Translations under genes and position numbers: made by a program | Notes under the pieces: generated by a model | Told to the model about the DNA's origin: nothing | The model's database searches: none | The model's input: only the letters and a program-made list of their open reading frames with translations | NCBI GenBank assembly: GCA_949299435.1 | Contig: CASGAK010000126.1 | Span: forward strand, 1 to 15,409 | Direction of reading: 5' to 3' | Source of the DNA: an uncultured bacterium | GTDB taxonomy: Bacteria; Cyanobacteriota; Vampirovibrionia; Gastranaerophilales; Gastranaerophilaceae | DNA length: 15,409 bases | Part shown: one piece after another, positions 15,093-15,409 of the stretch | Position numbering within the stretch: the stretch's first letter is position 1 | Layout of the letters: each line of letters starts with the position of its first letter

Positions 15093-15121
15093 ATAAAGAC
15101 CTAAATAATTTATTTTTGCCC

Positions 15122-15150
15122 TTGTAAATAAAAATTGAGCATGCGATAAT
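15122..15150 (+). promoter_or_regulatory. Promoter of the radical SAM gene
   Basis: TTGTAA (15122-15127) and GATAAT (15145-15150) are separated by 17 bases, and TGC directly precedes the -10, making it an extended -10 promoter. This is the best two-box promoter in the window. It lies in the 77-base gap between the 13530 gene and the start at 15170; AAAGG (15159-15163) is the ribosome-binding site. Confidence 0.6.
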
Positions 15151-15169
15151 CTGATTGGAAAGGCAAGAT

Positions 15170-15409
15170 ATGTCAAACGTTTTAGTTTATACATTAGACG
15201 GAAAAATTTATATAAATTTAACAAACCGCTGCACAAATGATTGTATTTTTTGCCTGAGAAATGACAAAGATGATGTAAAAGGACAACAATTATGGCTTGA
15301 TAATGAAAATTCAACATCAATTGATGTCATTGAACAGTTTGAAAAAATTTATGAACAAACGCCTTCGGATGAGGTTATTTTTTGCGGATACGGCGAACCT
15401 ATGCTGAAA
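15170..15409 (+). CDS. Radical SAM protein, TatD-associated type, N-terminal part
   Basis: The first 80 codons of a radical SAM enzyme run off the right edge. The cluster-binding motif is C21-T-N-D-C25-I-F-C28, the canonical CxxxCxxC that holds a 4Fe-4S cluster and cleaves S-adenosylmethionine. It is preceded by I-Y-I-N-L-T-N-R, and G-Y-G-E-P (73-77) is the glycine-rich S-adenosylmethionine-contact strand. The pattern Y-I-N-L-T-N-R-C-T-N with L-W-L and F-C-G-Y-G-E-P matches, from memory, the small radical SAM family usually found beside or fused to TatD-type nucleases. The substrate of that family is not established. GGAAAGG (15157-15163) lies 6 bases before ATG 15170. Whether a tatD gene follows cannot be seen here. 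Confidence 0.85.
   Translation, partial: MSNVLVYTLDGKIYINLTNRCTNDCIFCLRNDKDDVKGQQLWLDNENSTSIDVIEQFEKIYEQTPSDEVIFCGYGEPMLK

Noticed and set aside
15095..15116. AT-only inverted repeat after the 13530 gene as a terminator
   Set aside because: The arms contain only A and T and would be too weak; a short T-run alone is unremarkable in this AT-rich DNA.
14979..15320. Minus-strand open frame of 113 codons across the radical SAM start
   Set aside because: It overlaps two well-supported plus-strand genes and a promoter, has no recognisable domain and no good ribosome-binding site.
1..15409. Recoded TGA (no complete gene in the window ends in TGA)
   Set aside because: All stops seen are TAA or TAG, but Trp is encoded by TGG throughout and no gene needs read-through of TGA. 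The bias is explained by low G+C.

Overview
The window is AT-rich, densely coded bacterial DNA from a diderm organism. It encodes an outer-membrane assembly pair (BamA/Omp85 and a Skp/OmpH chaperone). Several traits point to the non-photosynthetic relatives of cyanobacteria (Vampirovibrionia/Melainabacteria, probably Gastranaerophilales). These are an Omp85 with three POTRA domains, a pilin-like C-terminus ending in D-D-Y-P-W, a 'MxIxPI...N..YN' N-terminus on unrelated proteins, and strong TAA stop preference. The assignment is inferred from gene content and style, not from a marker-gene search.

Layout, left to right. Bases 1-160 hold the last 52 codons of a pilin-like protein. It converges, with only 2 bases between stops, on era (163-1053, minus). 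Divergent from era runs a plus-strand series: a large membrane protein with signal peptide, AMIN-like domain, one membrane helix and a long C-terminal part (1161-3272); an ABC-type sugar-binding lipoprotein with no permeases beside it (3295-4470); and rsmI (4496-5308). An extended -10 promoter precedes bamA (5404-7632), followed by skp/ompH (7657-8109), udp (8128-8904) and, 3 bases on, a 491-residue protein (8908-10383). A divergent GH77 4-alpha-glucanotransferase (10415-12448) follows and ends at a perfect hairpin that can stop transcription from both sides. Beyond it are two divergently transcribed proteins of unknown function (12498-13343 minus and 13530-15092 plus), then the first 80 codons of a TatD-associated-type radical SAM protein running off the right edge.

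The most unusual item is the 8908-10383 protein. Its last ~330 residues read as the cytoplasmic domain of the flagellar/type III export-gate protein FlhA (FHIPEP family). The eight-helix membrane domain is absent. In its place are a small DUF4177-like domain and a coiled coil. No other flagellar or type III gene lies in the window. Other observations worth pursuing are an N-terminal motif and an upstream A-tract element shared by the glucanotransferase and the 13530 protein; a recurring 'helix + [NP]K[LI]' module in the two unknown proteins; and several genes whose -10 box sits only a few bases before the start codon with no Shine-Dalgarno sequence, suggesting leaderless mRNAs.

Functionally the plus-strand genes mix envelope biogenesis (BamA, Skp, AMIN-like protein), sugar uptake and processing (binding lipoprotein, GH77 enzyme), nucleoside salvage (Udp) and ribosome maturation (Era, RsmI). 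No tRNA, rRNA, CRISPR array, insertion sequence or phage gene was seen, and there is no gene-free stretch longer than 300 bases.
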